The position numbers and the translations under genes were made by a program. Positions 17,001-25,632 of a stretch of DNA of 64,000 nt are shown piece by piece. Positions within the stretch are counted from its first letter, which is position 1. Each line of letters starts with the position of its first letter. The notes beneath the pieces were generated by a model, which saw only the letters and a program-made list of their open reading frames with translations, was not told where the DNA came from and did no database searches. Location of the stretch: assembly GCF_002165625.1 (NCBI RefSeq), contig NZ_NGNS01000018.1:33165-97164 (forward strand), given 5' to 3'. Origin of the DNA: Neiella marina. GTDB taxonomy: Bacteria; Pseudomonadota; Gammaproteobacteria; Enterobacterales; Neiellaceae.

Positions 17001-17477
17001 TGCGGCGCCATCGGTGTGGATCCGTATGGCAGAAAAATCAACGCCGAACCGCGGCTCCATGAACTGGCGCACTTTGTTGGGTAACGGCTGCCCGCCATGA
17101 TTGGCTGATGCTAACTCGGCACTAATGTGTTGCTGTTGTTCTGGGGCCAACGAATTGGAGGATTGGCCATTCAGTGGACTAGCTTGGCGCTGTAGCAATG
17201 AGCTTTGGGATATTGTCCCGCGAGCAGGGGAGCTGTCGATGGTTGCTGGTCTGGCTGGCACCTGCTGGCTCGATTGCGCCATGCGCATGACTTTGTCTGC
17301 GGTCTGATCGGCTTCTTGTTCATCGGCATCTTGTGGCTTTGAGAGCTGAATTGATTTCAGCGCAACAGCAACGGGCTTACTTTTCAATCCTGCTTGATCA
17401 GCGGCAGCGCGCAGTAGCCTTGGATTTTGCTGCAGCGGTGCTCGAGTCGCGGAGCGGGCTACTTTGGCGCTATCCAT
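14055..17477 (-). CDS. eCIS cargo/toxin candidate: DUF4157 (eCIS core) domain plus nuclease-like C terminus
   Basis: This 1,140-aa protein ends the contractile injection operon. Residues about 50-70 (DEQEADQTADKVMRM) and 130-205 form the eCIS-core/DUF4157 domain with zinc-protease motif HELTH at 197-201. The middle (about 230-860) is a long helical region rich in W, K and L, with at least two copies of a repeat (VGFNPITMTR and LGKNPITSAK) seen in other eCIS-linked proteins. The C terminus has E-x-HH (HH at 1087-1088), then H1110 and H1118, resembling the HNH/GHH toxin-nuclease layout. No immunity gene is adjacent, which fits a toxin aimed at another kind of cell. The nuclease call is an inference. 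Confidence 0.75.
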   Translation of the reverse strand: MDSAKVARSATRAPLQQNPRLLRAAADQAGLKSKPVAVALKSIQLSKPQDADEQEADQTADKVMRMAQSSQQVPARPATIDSSPARGTISQSSLLQRQASPLNGQSSNSLAPEQQQHISAELASANHGGQPLPNKVRQFMEPRFGVDFSAIRIHTDGAANRLNKQLSARAFAWRNHVFFAENQFQPESEQGKRLIAHELTHSIQQGATSKLPNSNKPPMAVVQQRSDSIQRLGVSDAINYFASKAYHIPGFRMLTLLVGFNPITMTRTSSNAPTRLKAVLEMAPGGHLLTQVLESHGLINKVAIWLSARLTALGLSAQRMRSQLLAFLDRLSWRDIFNLSGVWLQAKRMFAEPVFRVVNYVGSLITTIQQTIKQTLLAPLAKFAAKTRGWDLLCAVLGKNPITSAKVTRNAETVLGGFMTLIGQQQVWQNIKKANAIGRAWQWFQTTLVGLKRFVSAIPRIIQAAIGALKLADLLTVFGAFKRIGQAFVGFVGHFVGWARNQVYQLLLIIFSVVAPKLMPYLKRAGKALRFIIRHPLHFFKNLARAAKRGLQRFAGNIVRHLRGALLGWLTGTLSGAGIALPKSFSLKEITKFVLSVLGVTWQAIRRKLVAAIGEPKVALLERGVAWARAIVTQGPIALWQKLKQGVVNLKQRVLGQIIHFIKVRIVQAAIVRLLSMINPAGAFVQAILAIYNTIMFFVQRLRGIIQVAKSLLSSMFAIASGHIKPAARKVEQSLAKSLTLVISFLARLLGLGNISKSIGAIITKLRAPVDRMMDKAVRWLVNKAKSLGATLSQTKVLQTKLPKDPAAKLRMGLAAAKRLITRLPRGRLGEAVINKALMAIKLRFGFKQLEPRVRNNRWWVYGRINPEGEQDTQVPTANAPASQAVNALPDQIDILDSSNTVQIANYSRSRKSGDMRQSIYSGNSITLSKARFKQNGKQQIQNLGRQQQIRYTISEVNEDYKPPLRIKGIVDSANPEEAATYNGHRRAFGRHKRDWWRGVNSEDGKIQGLIIKGWLLPGTKKGLQGGTRKWRFIYSLFNDDEKRHYGRQAKRKANMLRAFENHPDKYRVNDLYEAWDSRIGEQTEIHHMLPLDFGANNDQTFIPLSREMHTKSGNSIHLAFWNPLKRWLVGLRGSAQRAA

Positions 17478-18856
17478 TAGATACGCCTGCCTTGTTTGAT
17501 AAACTCGCGCTTGATGCCTTGTTCAATATCGGCCTGACAGATGCGCGTTGTTTGCTTGCTGATTGCATGTAGGCTGCAGTGGCGCACGACGTTCATGATG
17601 GTGCCGCCGGAAATTTCATAGCGATCAGCAAGGCGGCTAAAGTCGACATCATCGCTAAAATCCACTTTGCTGGAGAAACCTTGTTGCCACAGTAATTGCC
17701 GTTCTGGTGCCGCGGGCATGGAAAAAGCGATGATATTTTGAAAGCGGCGAATGAATGCTTCATCGATATTGTTTTTAAGGTTTGAAGCCAAGATCACCAC
17801 GCCATCAAATTCTTCAATCCGTTGCAGAAGGTAACTGACTTCCTGATTGGCGTAGCGATCACGGCTGTCTTCGACTTGAGTGCGTTTACCAAACAGGGCG
17901 TCTGCTTCATCAAAGAACAATATCCAGTTTTTGTTGGCGGCGGTGTCAAAAATACGGGCGAGGTTTTTTTCCGTTTCGCCAATGTATTTGCTGATCAATA
18001 AGCTGAGATCGATCTTGTAGACCTCGCGCTCACAGTATTGCCCCAGCAAACAAGCCGATAGGGTTTTGCCGGTGCCCGGTGGGCCATAAAATAACGCGGT
18101 GTAGCCCGGCGATAACCGATCTTCCATTTGCCAATCAGTCATCAGCACTTGGTGGTACTTCACCCAATCGGCGATTTCTTGTAGTTGCACTCTGATGGCA
18201 TTGGGCAACACCAGTTGTTGCCAAGAGCGTTGGGTACTGATGCGTTTGGCCGGAAAGTCACGGCTAAAGGCAGGTTTAAATGCACTGCCGCTCGTTAGCC
18301 AATCGAGCATTTCTTTGCTGATCGTTAATGCCTGGCTGGTCCATGGTTCTAACGGCCCTAGCGAGTTGGCTTGGATGATGTCCTGCCGAAATAGCAAGGC
18401 GTCCGGTTGCAGCTTGGGCTGCACGGTAAAGCGCTCATCAAGCGCGTCACCAGCGAGGACGAATAATGCGGTTTCAATGGTCGGTAGAAAACCGCCGTGA
18501 CTTTGTGATTGCAAGCCGCCAAATTCGGTATGACCGCGGTCGGTATGTTTGTTACGGGAAAACAACACATCGAGCATTTGCGGGCGGATGTAGGGCGTCA
18601 GTACGAGCGCTAAAATCAGCCGTTCAGCGGCTTGTAGCTGATGCTTATCGATCAACTGTTGCAAGTTTGAACGGGCAGGCAAATCTGGTGGTTTAGCTTT
18701 ATCAAAGCGAAAATGTAATGGTTCATCATCGCTGTAAAAATAGGCGTGCAGGCGTGCCTCCAACACCTGCGCGAGCCAATGTAACTCGCGCTCTAGGGCA
18801 TCAGCGTTGACGGTCGCTATGGTTACCAGGTTATCTGGATTGGCTGCGGCATCCAT
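17477..18856 (-). CDS. AAA+ ATPase of the contractile injection system (Afp15/Pvc15-like)
   Basis: A 459-aa protein whose C-terminal half is an AAA+ module: Walker A GPPGTGKT at 258-265, Walker B ILFFDEAD at 312-319, sensor region VVILASNLKNNID, and arginine finger region AFIRRFQ. The N-terminal half is a helical domain typical of the Afp15 group. In characterised eCIS this ATPase is needed for assembly or cargo loading rather than for firing. Its stop overlaps the cargo gene start (TAATG), and its start lies inside the tape-measure gene with a GAGG ribosome site just upstream. Confidence 0.9.
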   Translation of the reverse strand: MDAAANPDNLVTIATVNADALERELHWLAQVLEARLHAYFYSDDEPLHFRFDKAKPPDLPARSNLQQLIDKHQLQAAERLILALVLTPYIRPQMLDVLFSRNKHTDRGHTEFGGLQSQSHGGFLPTIETALFVLAGDALDERFTVQPKLQPDALLFRQDIIQANSLGPLEPWTSQALTISKEMLDWLTSGSAFKPAFSRDFPAKRISTQRSWQQLVLPNAIRVQLQEIADWVKYHQVLMTDWQMEDRLSPGYTALFYGPPGTGKTLSACLLGQYCEREVYKIDLSLLISKYIGETEKNLARIFDTAANKNWILFFDEADALFGKRTQVEDSRDRYANQEVSYLLQRIEEFDGVVILASNLKNNIDEAFIRRFQNIIAFSMPAAPERQLLWQQGFSSKVDFSDDVDFSRLADRYEISGGTIMNVVRHCSLHAISKQTTRICQADIEQGIKREFIKQGRRI

Positions 18857-20394
18857 TTCAACCTCACATGTGACAGAGCGAAGGGCAAGTAATCGAGCAA
18901 CATATCGGCGCCCTGACGTTCAATAACCAGTTGCCAAAATCCGTGATCGTCGGACTCCCCACACCATCGCAATAAGCCCTGACGCGCCAGAAAGGTTTGT
19001 TGCACACCTTGTATCGATGAGCTTTTCAATGCTGACCAGTGGCTTAGTAGGCTAAGCAGCAAGGTGTCGAGTTCATTCATCAACGCGGCATCTATTGCTT
19101 GCTCCGGGGCCATAAGCCAGTCATCGGGTTTCAAACCAACTAGCACTTTAATGAATGTTAGTTGTTGTTCTTGGAATTGATGTTGACCGCAAGCTAAATA
19201 GCCTAAGGCTTGCGCAGCCAAGGGGATGGCCTTGGATCGCAATCGCTGGTTGTGAGCAAGCCAATCGCAACGAGCGAATAAATGGGGCAGATAGGAATAC
19301 AACAAGATGACACCAGCGTACGGCACTCGTAGGGTGGGTGCCGTACGGTCTTCAGCCTTGGGTTCGGCCAATGCAGGAGATTTGGTTTGCCCTGTATGCT
19401 GTTCGGCGCCCTTAGTTTTGCCGGTTCTATTCATCACAGCCACAAGATCGGTTAGATAATCTTGCTCGCCTTGGGAGTGACATATTTCTCGCAACAGTTG
19501 CTCGGTTTGCTCGACGGAGACATTGAACCAATCAATCGCAAATTGAGAACATTGGCCTATGGGTTTGGTCATAGCGGCGAGTAACAAAACACGTTGGCTG
19601 TTGGTGAGTGATTCGGCGCTGTTAATGCGCTGCCAAACTTTTTTTGGTGTTACATCTTGAGAAGAATCGCGGCGTTCGGTGCCACTGGCAATTAAGTCGA
19701 GGAGAGCGTCAATCGCTTCATCGCTTCGAGCTGAAATGAGCAACTCGCTAAGACGAATGCGGCTGGGCCAATCAGGATGATAGTCGAGCAGATGGACAAG
19801 GGTTTGTTTGAGTTCCGATGATGGCAGTGCAGGTAACAATTGCTCTGGTTTGTCTTGTTCGCAATCGGCGAACCAAGGCAAACAACCATATTGTAAATCG
19901 TGGCTGATAATCGCCTGGGCACGATTTTCTGGACTTAGCTCAGTTGGCCTTGTGGCGTTAGCATGTTGCAGACTGGCTTGGTCCTCAGTGACTAGTCGGT
20001 TTGAGTTCGCTGCCGCAGTGTTATTCCTTGCCGCCTGATTAACCGGAGCCCAAACTGTGGAGTGAAGTGATGCTGTTGGCTGCTGCGATGACACTGATAA
20101 AAGCGCTTCAGTAAGACTATTGGTCAGTTCCCTAGTAAACGCCTGTTTGTCACGCAATTGGTTTGCCGATAAGTTGAGGGCAACATCCAGCTTAGCTAAG
20201 TAATGCCATTGGTTTGGGTCAAATTGATGCTTGCTACTGGTGGTGCCTAACACATCATTGATGACCGCCTCCAAGGCATTTTGAATGCCACCAATTCGAG
20301 ACTGCAGCTCGGCACGCAGATGTAATGCTGCCCGCTCATCAGCCGCAGCAGCATGCATTTTGACGCGACGAATATGATGATTAAAGGCCGCCAA
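18823..20394 (-). CDS. Contractile injection system tape-measure protein (CIS_TMP, Afp14-like)
   Basis: The N terminus (NHHIRRVKMHAAAADERAAL) and the later YAGVILLYSYLPHLFARCDWL...ALGYLACGQHQFQEQQLTFIKVLVGL segment (about residues 370-450) match the two conserved blocks of contractile-injection tape-measure proteins, which set tube length. The middle (about 100-360) is variable and helical, as expected for a length ruler. At about 524 aa it is short for the family, suggesting a fairly short particle, although the length relation is an inference. The start chosen is TTG at 20,394 with GGAGG 5 bases upstream; a TTG at 20,406 is the alternative. It overlaps both neighbours. Confidence 0.8.
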   Translation of the reverse strand: MAAFNHHIRRVKMHAAAADERAALHLRAELQSRIGGIQNALEAVINDVLGTTSSKHQFDPNQWHYLAKLDVALNLSANQLRDKQAFTRELTNSLTEALLSVSSQQPTASLHSTVWAPVNQAARNNTAAANSNRLVTEDQASLQHANATRPTELSPENRAQAIISHDLQYGCLPWFADCEQDKPEQLLPALPSSELKQTLVHLLDYHPDWPSRIRLSELLISARSDEAIDALLDLIASGTERRDSSQDVTPKKVWQRINSAESLTNSQRVLLLAAMTKPIGQCSQFAIDWFNVSVEQTEQLLREICHSQGEQDYLTDLVAVMNRTGKTKGAEQHTGQTKSPALAEPKAEDRTAPTLRVPYAGVILLYSYLPHLFARCDWLAHNQRLRSKAIPLAAQALGYLACGQHQFQEQQLTFIKVLVGLKPDDWLMAPEQAIDAALMNELDTLLLSLLSHWSALKSSSIQGVQQTFLARQGLLRWCGESDDHGFWQLVIERQGADMLLDYLPFALSHVRLKWMPQPIQITW

Positions 20395-23074
20395 AGCGTC
20401 CTCCAAAATTAGCCGCTAGGTTAGTTTTTACCGGTGAGTCGTTGAGCTCTGCGATACCCGATGTCAATTTCGCGATGGCCGCTGTGTTTCCTTCTAACGC
20501 CGCAGATCGTGCAATGATCCGAGCAACAGCAACATTACTATTGGTACCTGCCATCGATGTTTCAGTGGCGCTGTAATCGGCCAACTCGACGATACTTTCT
20601 GCCATGGATTCTTGCGCTTTGGCCTTTTTGTCTTGCCATTTCGCCTTTTCTTGGTCGCTACTGGCGACTTTCATGCGATCGTCATAAGTGGCGATTTGGG
20701 TTTCCAATGCCACCATGTTGTTCGCCAGCGCTTCGGCAAATACATCACCAATGGGGTTGTCGATAACCGGACTGCTACTATCGGCAACGTATAGATCGCG
20801 AACAATGCCCAGCGAGTTTTGTAAGGCATCGGCGTAAACCGTTTGAAACTGGAATTTATCGGCAATCTGAGTTTCAACAGTTTGGTTGAAATCATTAAAC
20901 TTGCGCTCAAACGACAGCTCCAATGATGGTTGTACTTGGATACCGGGAATAGGAATGGCTTGAAATGGCGGGTCGAACTTGGGTAATTCGGGTGTCACCA
21001 CTTGCTCTTCAACCGGTTCAATGTAATGGCATAAATGGCCGGAACCAACGACGTTGCCGCTGTTGTTGTAAACCATCACAAAGGTTCCTCCGGCCGGCAC
21101 ACCGCCGGAATGCTGCAATCCAGGGTGTCTGTCAACAAACTTGCTTAGCAAATGCTGCTCTGCTTGCTGTTTGTCCTGCTCGTTATTGATGCGATCGAGC
21201 CAATCAAGCCAAAACGGCGTGCGATTGCCAATCAATTGATCAAACTGGGTGGGGAAATGGGTGGTTGATACTTTCGCTAAATCGTTCTTGAACAAACCGC
21301 TGGTTTGCACTAAATCAGCGATATCACTGTTTAAACTGGCGCGTTCTTGAGTATTAAGGGTCGGCTTCTTTAACAGACTAACACTGTTTTTTGCGACTCG
21401 ATGAATGAGCTCATGGCGCTGATTGGCTAGCCCTTTGACATCGCTGACATCGCCATCACGGATGGTGTCATTGTCGGCTTGGCGGATCACTTCATCACGG
21501 AAGTTCTTACTAAATATTGAAACATCTGCGAGTTGGTCGGACAAATCGCGACGCAACAAATACTCAAAGTCGCGTAAGCCGTTGGCCGGTCGAACTATCG
21601 GCCCAAGCACTTGGCGATAACTACCTTCGATCAAAACGCCAGTGACATTAAAAGGTAACTGATGCTGCCTGATTAGTTTTCGTAGCGCCGATGTGGTGCT
21701 GGTGTAGTTTTTCCCTAGAACGCCTTCAATACGATAAAAATCGACTCCTTGCTGGTTTCTAAGTAATGGCTTATCGGCTCCGCCGAGGGGACGATTTTGG
21801 CCAGCATGGTAACCCAATAAATAGCGGTTACGCTGGCACTTGTTGGCGGTCAGATCCCAGTGCTGGAAAACACGTGGGTGATAATAACCTGGCACACTTG
21901 GTTGGCTGGCGCTTGATGGGGTAATTCTCAGCGAGCTGATATGGCCCCAGCCAAACTGGTTTAGCAATGCTGATAGTTTGTTCAGCAAAAATTTAACCTG
22001 CTCTAATCCGTCTGGCCGTAACGCGGGCGATGGACAAAAACCACTTCTGGGGTTATCACTGTTGCTTGTTGCGTCAGTTGGCACCGGGCCATCGTTGTTG
22101 TCGAATGACAAATAGCCCAACAGCAAATGTTTGGCGCCAGCTCCGGGGCTCATTAGTTCGCCCGGAGCAGCCAAGGCAAGGGCATCTAAGAGGTTATTCC
22201 AAGTAAGCGACAAGTCTTGCAGAAATTCGTAATAGTACTGTAACCGGAGAGTTTCACTGGCGGCTTTGCTTTCGATGGCTGTGAGTCTGTTAACCCAGCC
22301 GGTTGTTGGATTGCCGTCAATGTGGCGTTGCAACAAAGGCTGCATTACTTTCCAACATATCGAAAAGTTCTGCTTCAACTCAGTAACCACAACATTTGCT
22401 GCATTGCGGATGGCATCAAACCATTCGCTTTGAGTGCTCAGGCTAGGGCTGATGGTTATTGTTGGCAGGTAGCTGCGGGTTAGGGCATCCAACTCAAGGT
22501 GATTCACCGGAAAATCGGCCAGCAACTGGTTGGCATATTTAGCAGGGGTCGCTAACAGCCGAGTTTCACTGGTATAGGTACTGCTGCTGTTATCGCAATT
22601 GGTGCCAGTGCAAAGGCTTGGTTGGTCGATATAGGTTTCAGCAAATAGCACAAACAACCACTCAGCTAAATCGTCGATTTTGTCCATTAATGGCGCTGCG
22701 TCATCGTCCTTGCTGTCTTCACTCACCAACTGCCAAAGTTGAATGCGCTCGCCATCGTGGCGAAACGGCTCATAATTTGGCGCTTGCTCAGGGTACTTTT
22801 TAATGCGGTTGAAGCGACTGCTATTGACGTTGACTAGCAGATCGCCGTCACCGGTAATCGCCAACCCTCTAGTCAACAGCAATCGGTCGTCTTGCAGACT
22901 CAAATTCATGCCTTCGACTATGCCGACACCTGTCAGCGTAGTGCGGGTCAAGCGATTGTGATCGTCTAGGTATGTCGACAAGCTATTCAATTGCTGGTCA
23001 GTCAGCACCTGATCATCGACGAAAACGGTGTACTGCTGAGCTACTTTCTCAAGGCTGCGATGTATGCTGGTCAT
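20381..23074 (-). CDS. Unknown large eCIS-associated structural protein (897 aa)
   Basis: I do not recognise a named domain. The N terminus (VFVDDQVLTDQQLNSLSTYL, then LTRTTLTGVGIVEGMNL) is of a kind I associate with proteins encoded beside baseplate genes in contractile injection clusters. A glycine-rich stretch near residue 655 (HSGGVPAGGTFVMVYNNSG) looks like a small beta domain. The last 200 residues are helical and low in complexity. No signal peptide or membrane helix is visible. It is encoded between the second baseplate gene and the tape-measure gene, where Afp has its tail-fibre gene (afp13), so it may be a baseplate accessory or receptor-binding element. AAGGAG precedes the ATG, and the gene overlaps both neighbours. 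Confidence 0.6.
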   Translation of the reverse strand: MTSIHRSLEKVAQQYTVFVDDQVLTDQQLNSLSTYLDDHNRLTRTTLTGVGIVEGMNLSLQDDRLLLTRGLAITGDGDLLVNVNSSRFNRIKKYPEQAPNYEPFRHDGERIQLWQLVSEDSKDDDAAPLMDKIDDLAEWLFVLFAETYIDQPSLCTGTNCDNSSSTYTSETRLLATPAKYANQLLADFPVNHLELDALTRSYLPTITISPSLSTQSEWFDAIRNAANVVVTELKQNFSICWKVMQPLLQRHIDGNPTTGWVNRLTAIESKAASETLRLQYYYEFLQDLSLTWNNLLDALALAAPGELMSPGAGAKHLLLGYLSFDNNDGPVPTDATSNSDNPRSGFCPSPALRPDGLEQVKFLLNKLSALLNQFGWGHISSLRITPSSASQPSVPGYYHPRVFQHWDLTANKCQRNRYLLGYHAGQNRPLGGADKPLLRNQQGVDFYRIEGVLGKNYTSTTSALRKLIRQHQLPFNVTGVLIEGSYRQVLGPIVRPANGLRDFEYLLRRDLSDQLADVSIFSKNFRDEVIRQADNDTIRDGDVSDVKGLANQRHELIHRVAKNSVSLLKKPTLNTQERASLNSDIADLVQTSGLFKNDLAKVSTTHFPTQFDQLIGNRTPFWLDWLDRINNEQDKQQAEQHLLSKFVDRHPGLQHSGGVPAGGTFVMVYNNSGNVVGSGHLCHYIEPVEEQVVTPELPKFDPPFQAIPIPGIQVQPSLELSFERKFNDFNQTVETQIADKFQFQTVYADALQNSLGIVRDLYVADSSSPVIDNPIGDVFAEALANNMVALETQIATYDDRMKVASSDQEKAKWQDKKAKAQESMAESIVELADYSATETSMAGTNSNVAVARIIARSAALEGNTAAIAKLTSGIAELNDSPVKTNLAANFGGRFGGL

Positions 23075-25632
23075 AGTGACTCCTTGAAGGTACCCAGTGC
23101 GGTTCGACCAAGGACAAAGCCCGTGTCCTCGGATTCGCAGGTGTGGAGTGGTTGCTGAGGGTAAACGTTATTGAGCGCGCAGATGGCATCGATCAATGCT
23201 TGTTTTCTGTCATCTGCATCTGTGGTTGTGGCGCCATGTAAAATGGCCAACCAGTCGTGATATGCCTTCTCTATTTGCGCCATATCGTCTTTGTCGACCC
23301 AGCAAACCCGGGGCATGATGTGAGCTGGTACTTCACTGCGAATCACCGTTTCGCAATAGCGGCGAAATTCCATACTGGCGAAGCGAGCACCGTAGGCTGG
23401 TAGGATGATATGTATTTGATAGCTGTATGGTTCGTTCGATTCAATCGCATGGTCATCTGTAGCTATTGCTAATTGTGGCTCGTCATCGCGCTTGGGTATT
23501 AACCAACTGTGCTCAATCAGGTACATGCCTTCATCGCTGTAATTTACGGTTAGGTAGTCGACCACTTCTTCAATCGCGGCACGGGCAAGCTGTTCGCTGG
23601 TGAAATACTCAATACGGCGCGCAATGACCTCGCCCTGGTCATCAATGATATTGAAGTAAAAACGCCCATCTTTGCTGGTTGCAATCTGGTAGTGAGATGG
23701 CAACGATCCGAACAGAATGGTCTGGCGCATTTCGGCTTTAGCTGCAGCCTTGCTGTCGTATCGAGTGCTGCTTGATAACAATATGGCGCCGCTATCGCGA
23801 TTGCGGATCCGAAAGCGATATTCATCATCAGGCGTGGTGTCGAGTTCGGCGTATATATCATAGGCGACATCGCCCAGGTTTCGTCTGTTGCTGTTAGCGA
23901 TGCCTAATAAACGACACAACCTTAGTTCCAACCCTGACACGTTGTTGGTGTTCCAGTACTGGTTACGCTGGCTGATGTCATGGCCCAGACCGCGATCACG
24001 AGACGACCAAGTGATGGTTTGGTAAAGCTGACTTTTGTACCGCAGCGTTGCCCGTGGCGCCAAGCCAAAAGCATTGAGCATTGCTGTGGTGAGGTCGGTT
24101 AGATCTTCACCAAACCGAGCGACCATGAAATCCATCAAGCGGTTGCGTCGATCCAAATCGACTGTTTCATTGGTCAGTACTGAATCTAGCTTTGCGGTGG
24201 CCGTTGGGTCATCACCCAACAATAGTTGCCAGTTCGCCACCGACTTCGCAACAAAGCTAAAATAACTTCGTTCTTGGGCTGTCTCAGGCGACAGCAAATC
24301 ATTCAGATGCGAAGCTTGCGCTAGGATGCTAATAGCAAGTTGATCAAACAGCGTTAGGTAACCGCTAAGTTGCAATGCTTGGGCCTTGCGCAGCTCAGAT
24401 GCTTGGTTACTCAAACCGGCGTCACTGAGTCCATAAACTGCAGGAAGATCTCTCGACACGCTGTGATAACTGCGAAGTCCAGTGCTGTTGCCAACGGGCG
24501 ACTGTAGTTGCAAAGCCATCACCTGCTCGCGTCGTTGCCGACCTGACTTGAGTTGTGACTTGTAGTCAGCAAGCGCGCGTTCTTTATCATAATGTGCTGG
24601 TAGGCCGCGACGGAGCAAAGTTAAGTGACTCGCTTGCGCCTTGAACTGCGCTTTTTTGTTGTCCGTTACTGCAACTTGCCATCGGTCTGCCAATGGTTGC
24701 TTTTGGCCGTCGGGATTGATCACCAAATCATGAACTGCGACAACATCGTCCAGTTGCATGATCAGGGTGATAAGGTCTGATAAGTACAGCGTTCGGCCGA
24801 GCCGAGTTTCGGCCACAGATTGACTGTCGACGAAGCCATGCGATAGTCGAGGGCCATTAAACAGTGCGTCGGCCCAATCTTGTTGTTGCAACTGCTGCTG
24901 GTCACTTCGAATATCAATAGGTGGTTGCACATAGTTGTGTACCGCCAACATGATGGCAACGTACACATCATTGGCATCGGCGTGCGGGGATATTTCAATG
25001 TCACCACAAATGATGAAGTTTTGTTTGCCGACAAGTTTCAGCGGCGCAAACCATTCGCATAAATTACGTTGCCGGTTCAGAGCCTGTTCGACCTGCTCAA
25101 TAACTTGCTTCTTGGCTTGGGCATTGAGTCCTTCTGTCAATTCGAGGGTAACTTGATAGCCACCTTTAATCGTTAACGCTCGGACATCGGAGCCTTGCTG
25201 CGCTTTGACCGTTATCCGATTGTTGTCCGTGTTGAGATACAAATAATTTGGCGCCGGCGCTATCCATGCATTTTCCACCCCGGGAATATCGATTAAGTAT
25301 TTGCGGTAATCGAGTTCGGTAAGTGGCGCGCAGGTGAGTACTTCGTCGGCGGCGGGGAAGTGGCTTAGCAATCTGTGGTTTTTGGCCTCGTTGTTATCGT
25401 CTGGGATATCATCGACCAAAACATCACTGATATCCGCTTGCAGTCGGTAACTTACCTCGGTCAATAAGTAACATAAGACTTCAAGTAACGTGACGCCCGG
25501 ATCATGCTTGTTGTAGTCGGTCCAGACCTCACCACTGAGGGCAATAATGTGCTCAATGCTTTGGTTAAACAAATGACTAGCATCAAGTGGCGTGTCGCTA
25601 AGCTGTTGTGGATCGATCCTCGGTTTAGTCAC
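23071..25632 (-). CDS. eCIS baseplate protein, Afp12-like
   Basis: The 853-aa protein carries near its N terminus the signature WTDYNKHDPGVTLLEVLCYL (residues about 37-56), which is shared with baseplate J-type wedge proteins of eCIS particles. The remainder is a mix of beta-rich and helical segments without enzyme motifs. In Afp and PVC the equivalent protein (Afp12/Pvc12) forms part of the baseplate wedge together with Afp11. Position supports this: it follows the Afp11-like gene and overlaps it by 8 bases, and overlaps the next gene by 4 bases (ATGA). No fibre-like repeats are visible. Confidence 0.78.
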   Translation of the reverse strand: MTKPRIDPQQLSDTPLDASHLFNQSIEHIIALSGEVWTDYNKHDPGVTLLEVLCYLLTEVSYRLQADISDVLVDDIPDDNNEAKNHRLLSHFPAADEVLTCAPLTELDYRKYLIDIPGVENAWIAPAPNYLYLNTDNNRITVKAQQGSDVRALTIKGGYQVTLELTEGLNAQAKKQVIEQVEQALNRQRNLCEWFAPLKLVGKQNFIICGDIEISPHADANDVYVAIMLAVHNYVQPPIDIRSDQQQLQQQDWADALFNGPRLSHGFVDSQSVAETRLGRTLYLSDLITLIMQLDDVVAVHDLVINPDGQKQPLADRWQVAVTDNKKAQFKAQASHLTLLRRGLPAHYDKERALADYKSQLKSGRQRREQVMALQLQSPVGNSTGLRSYHSVSRDLPAVYGLSDAGLSNQASELRKAQALQLSGYLTLFDQLAISILAQASHLNDLLSPETAQERSYFSFVAKSVANWQLLLGDDPTATAKLDSVLTNETVDLDRRNRLMDFMVARFGEDLTDLTTAMLNAFGLAPRATLRYKSQLYQTITWSSRDRGLGHDISQRNQYWNTNNVSGLELRLCRLLGIANSNRRNLGDVAYDIYAELDTTPDDEYRFRIRNRDSGAILLSSSTRYDSKAAAKAEMRQTILFGSLPSHYQIATSKDGRFYFNIIDDQGEVIARRIEYFTSEQLARAAIEEVVDYLTVNYSDEGMYLIEHSWLIPKRDDEPQLAIATDDHAIESNEPYSYQIHIILPAYGARFASMEFRRYCETVIRSEVPAHIMPRVCWVDKDDMAQIEKAYHDWLAILHGATTTDADDRKQALIDAICALNNVYPQQPLHTCESEDTGFVLGRTALGTFKESL

